The notes below the pieces were generated by a model, which saw nothing but the letters and a program-made list of their open reading frames with translations, was not told the origin of the DNA and did no database searches. A stretch of 8,650 nt of DNA from Bacteroides sp. (GTDB lineage: Bacteria > Bacteroidota > Bacteroidia > Bacteroidales > Muribaculaceae): contig JAAVDV010000035.1 of the NCBI GenBank assembly GCA_014801595.1, forward strand, positions 58,103 through 66,752, written 5' to 3'. The position numbers and the translations under genes were made by a program. Each line of letters starts with the position of its first letter. The stretch's first letter is position 1. Of the stretch, positions 6,827 to 8,650 are shown piece by piece.

Positions 6827-8521
6827 TTAGATCTTGGATTCTACGACGGTGAGCACGGTCTCCTCCTCGGCGGCGGCAGCCGCCGCGATTTCGGCTCCAC
6901 GGGCAATAAGCGCCTCAGCCTTGGCACGGTCCTTGAGGCCGGCCGCGTTGATCTTCACGTTGAGGAAGGCTCCGCGCACAGCTGCACGAGCGGCCAACGC
7001 TCCTACGCCGGCATCGGTCACTGAGTTGGGATTGCCGAATTCGGCCATCGCTCTTACGAGGGGGAACACCTCGAAGGCTGCCTCCATCGTGTGAAGCGGC
7101 ACCTCGGTGGCATACAGCGTGGCGGCCTCCATGGCTGCCGCGCGGGCGGCCTTCTCAGCATCGGTGGATTTCGGCATGGCGAAGACATCCATTATACGGT
7201 TGAATGCAGCCGTATCCTCGTCGACAAGGTGAAGCAGTCGCTCCATCAGTGCCTGTCCCTGCTCTGCGTAATCGGAGAATTCCTCCCAACGGTCGTCATA
7301 GGCTGCCTTATGGGCTGTCAGATTGGCCACCATCGTGCCCAGGGCCGCGCCGAGAGCTCCCATATAGGCGGATATTGAGCCGCCGCCGGGTGCCGGTGAC
7401 TCGCTTGCAGTCTCTTCGGCGAATCCGCGTGCTGTCAGGTCAACGAGTTTCTTGGCGGAATCATCCTCAACGAGATATTCGATGACTTTCTCCTTCGGAT
7501 CGAAGGGTTTCAGCTCGTCGAGACCCATTGACTTGACGGCGATGCGGATAATCTCTTCGTCGGGGATACCGGCTGAACGCTGCTGCTTCTTCAGGAAGTA
7601 TTTGCCGGCGTCGATAAGCGTGCGCTTCGGCACAAGACCTACGATCTCTGTTCCGGTGACACGCACACCACGCTCGCGTGCCGCGCGGCATACCTCGTCG
7701 AAAGCCACGTGCAAGGGAACGGTCGCGATGTCGGTGATGTTCATCGATACCTGCGCGATACCGTATTCATCGATAAACCATCCGATGGCTTTAGTCCCTT
7801 TCAGCGTGCCGGGCTGCATGATGACTTTTCCTTCGGCATCCTTGAGGGGTTTGCCCGTCACTTTGCCTCCCTCGCGCACGGGGCGACCCTTCTCGCGAAC
7901 GTCGAACGCGATGGCGTTGGCACGTCGTGTGGAGGTCGTATTGAGGTTATAGTTGACTGCGATAAGGAAGTCGCGCGCACCTATGGTTGTGGCTCCGCTC
8001 TTGGCGACAGCCTCATCGAAGGGGCGGTTGCCGAAATCGGGACCCTTCTCGGGGTCGCCCATCTTTTTGGTGAGGGCTTCGTATTCACCCTCGCGGCATA
8101 CAGCGAGGTTCTTGCGCTCGGGGCGGAATGCAGCCGCCTCATAGCAATATGTGGGGATACCGAGTTCCTCCGCCACTCGCTCGGCGAGCTTGCGGGAGAG
8201 TTCGGCGCACTCTTCGAGTGTCACGCCGGCAACCGGGATAAGGGGGCACACATCGGTTGCGCCCATGCGCGGATGCGCGCCATGATGGCCGCGCATGTCG
8301 ATCAGTTCGGCGGCCCGCTTGATTCCCTGGAAAGCGGCCTCTACGACCGCCTCCGGTTCGCCGACGAAAGTCACGACCGTACGGTTTGTAGCCTCACCGG
8401 GGTCAACGTCGAGCAGCTTCACACCCTTCACCGCTGTGATTGCATCGGTGATCTGTTTGATCTTCTCAGGATCGCGTCCCTCACTGAAATTAGGGACACA
8501 TTCTATTATACGTGTTTTCAT
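6827..8521 (-). CDS. ftcD: Bifunctional glutamate formimidoyltransferase / formimidoyltetrahydrofolate cyclodeaminase
   Basis: This 564-residue cytoplasmic enzyme completes histidine breakdown. The N-terminal part (about 1-335) transfers the formimino group of N-formimino-L-glutamate to tetrahydrofolate, releasing glutamate (EC 2.1.2.5). The C-terminal part (about 345-555) deaminates 5-formimino-THF to 5,10-methenyl-THF and ammonia (EC 4.3.1.4). Visible motifs are ECVPNFSEGRD at the N-terminus, GHHGAHPRMGATDVCP with His83 in the place of the catalytic His82 of mammalian FTCD, PAPGGGSISA (376 onward), VDEDTAAFN (433-441) and GNPNSVTDAGVGA (496-508). Length is close to mammalian FTCD (541), with an insertion around 208-240 (VREGGKVTGKPLKDAEGK). 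I chose the ATG at 8521 over an in-frame TTG at 8548 because it places the conserved ECVPNFSEGR six residues in. The Ala/Glu-rich tail is low complexity. No other hut gene is visible. Confidence 0.96.
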   Translation of the reverse strand: MKTRIIECVPNFSEGRDPEKIKQITDAITAVKGVKLLDVDPGEATNRTVVTFVGEPEAVVEAAFQGIKRAAELIDMRGHHGAHPRMGATDVCPLIPVAGVTLEECAELSRKLAERVAEELGIPTYCYEAAAFRPERKNLAVCREGEYEALTKKMGDPEKGPDFGNRPFDEAVAKSGATTIGARDFLIAVNYNLNTTSTRRANAIAFDVREKGRPVREGGKVTGKPLKDAEGKVIMQPGTLKGTKAIGWFIDEYGIAQVSMNITDIATVPLHVAFDEVCRAARERGVRVTGTEIVGLVPKRTLIDAGKYFLKKQQRSAGIPDEEIIRIAVKSMGLDELKPFDPKEKVIEYLVEDDSAKKLVDLTARGFAEETASESPAPGGGSISAYMGALGAALGTMVANLTAHKAAYDDRWEEFSDYAEQGQALMERLLHLVDEDTAAFNRIMDVFAMPKSTDAEKAARAAAMEAATLYATEVPLHTMEAAFEVFPLVRAMAEFGNPNSVTDAGVGALAARAAVRGAFLNVKINAAGLKDRAKAEALIARGAEIAAAAAAEEETVLTVVESKI

Positions 8522-8530
8522 GATTTGAAT

Positions 8531-8538
8531 ATAGGTTA
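8531..8538 (-). promoter_or_regulatory. TAACCTAT leader motif 17 nt before the ftcD start codon
   Basis: This octamer is identical to the one before the 697-residue protein, and both are followed by an A/T-rich run up to the ATG. Its position inside the 27-base extension that a TTG start at 8548 would add supports using the ATG at 8521, since the motif then lies in the leader as in the other gene. Confidence 0.4.
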
Positions 8539-8590
8539 ATCGTTTCAACTGTCTAAGGCGGGGAATTTTCCGTCATTCATTCAGACGCTA

Positions 8591-8598
8591 CAAATTTA
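8591..8598 (-). promoter_or_regulatory. -7 promoter box upstream of ftcD
   Basis: The minus strand reads TAAATTTG (complement of 8591-8598), an exact TAnnTTTG match, 69 bases before the ATG at 8521. No clear TTTG or TTG -33 element lies at the usual 19-21 base distance; the nearest TTG is 12 bases upstream, which is too close. The box suggests ftcD begins its own transcript, but the weak -33 leaves that uncertain. Confidence 0.5.
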
Positions 8599-8650
8599 CG
8601 ATTTTTTTCTCAATCACACCTATACCCCATCACTTTTTTTCCTATCCGGA

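Noticed and set aside
6870..6886. GC-only palindrome GCGGCGGCAGCCGCCGC as a regulatory hairpin
   Set aside because: It lies within the Ala-rich end of ftcD and follows from GCN codons. With a one-base centre it is weak evidence for a function.
7709..8539. Plus-strand open frame of 276 codons
   Set aside because: It is antisense to ftcD, whose minus-strand frame is strongly conserved. No promoter or leader supports the plus-strand reading.
8522..8548. Nine-residue N-terminal extension of ftcD from a TTG codon
   Set aside because: TTG is a weak start, the extension is not expected in the family, and the TAACCTAT leader motif lies inside it. The ATG at 8521 fits better.

Overview
The window reads as a chromosomal segment from a member of the Bacteroidales. 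A gut lineage such as Muribaculaceae or a Prevotella relative is likely, but that is inference from style and not a database match. The evidence is Bacteroidota-type promoters (-7 box TAnnTTTG), AT-rich leaders with no Shine-Dalgarno sequence, secreted proteins built from BspA-type leucine-rich repeats and Flg_new-type repeats, a type IX-secretion-like C-terminal tail, and a fused formiminotransferase/cyclodeaminase. All three real genes are on the minus strand. I see no tRNA, rRNA, CRISPR array or mobile element.

Right end (8650 to 6827): a leader with a good -7 box, then ftcD. This encodes a bifunctional cytoplasmic enzyme that moves the formimino group of histidine breakdown onto tetrahydrofolate and converts it to 5,10-methenyl-THF plus ammonia. 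The gene is followed by a perfect 16-bp inverted repeat that looks like its terminator.

Middle (6826 to 4475): an AT-rich intergenic region with the terminator and a near-consensus Bacteroidota promoter. It leads into a 697-residue secreted protein with a signal peptide, an N-terminal globular module, one Flg_new_2-like repeat, seven roughly 61-residue Flg_new-like repeats and a T9SS-type tail. The repeats carry an alternating MPAH/MPAR signature and DNA identity at 366-bp spacing.

Left end (4430 to beyond 1): 44 bases downstream, with no promoter visible in the gap, lies a very large gene. At least 1476 codons are in the window and its 3' end is outside. It encodes a secreted C10 (streptopain/PrtT-like) cysteine protease with an intact Cys163/His295/Asn314/Trp315 set, followed by tandem modules of a beta-rich domain, an Ig-like domain and a BspA-like leucine-rich repeat block. 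The module occurs twice in full and starts a third time before the window edge.

The two secreted-protein genes probably form one transcription unit for surface or exported proteins. Nothing in the sequence links them functionally to ftcD, which appears to be a separate unit. The parts belong to known families. The unusual points are the architecture of the protease, the repeat history of the 697-residue protein, and a shared TAAC leader motif ahead of all three start codons.
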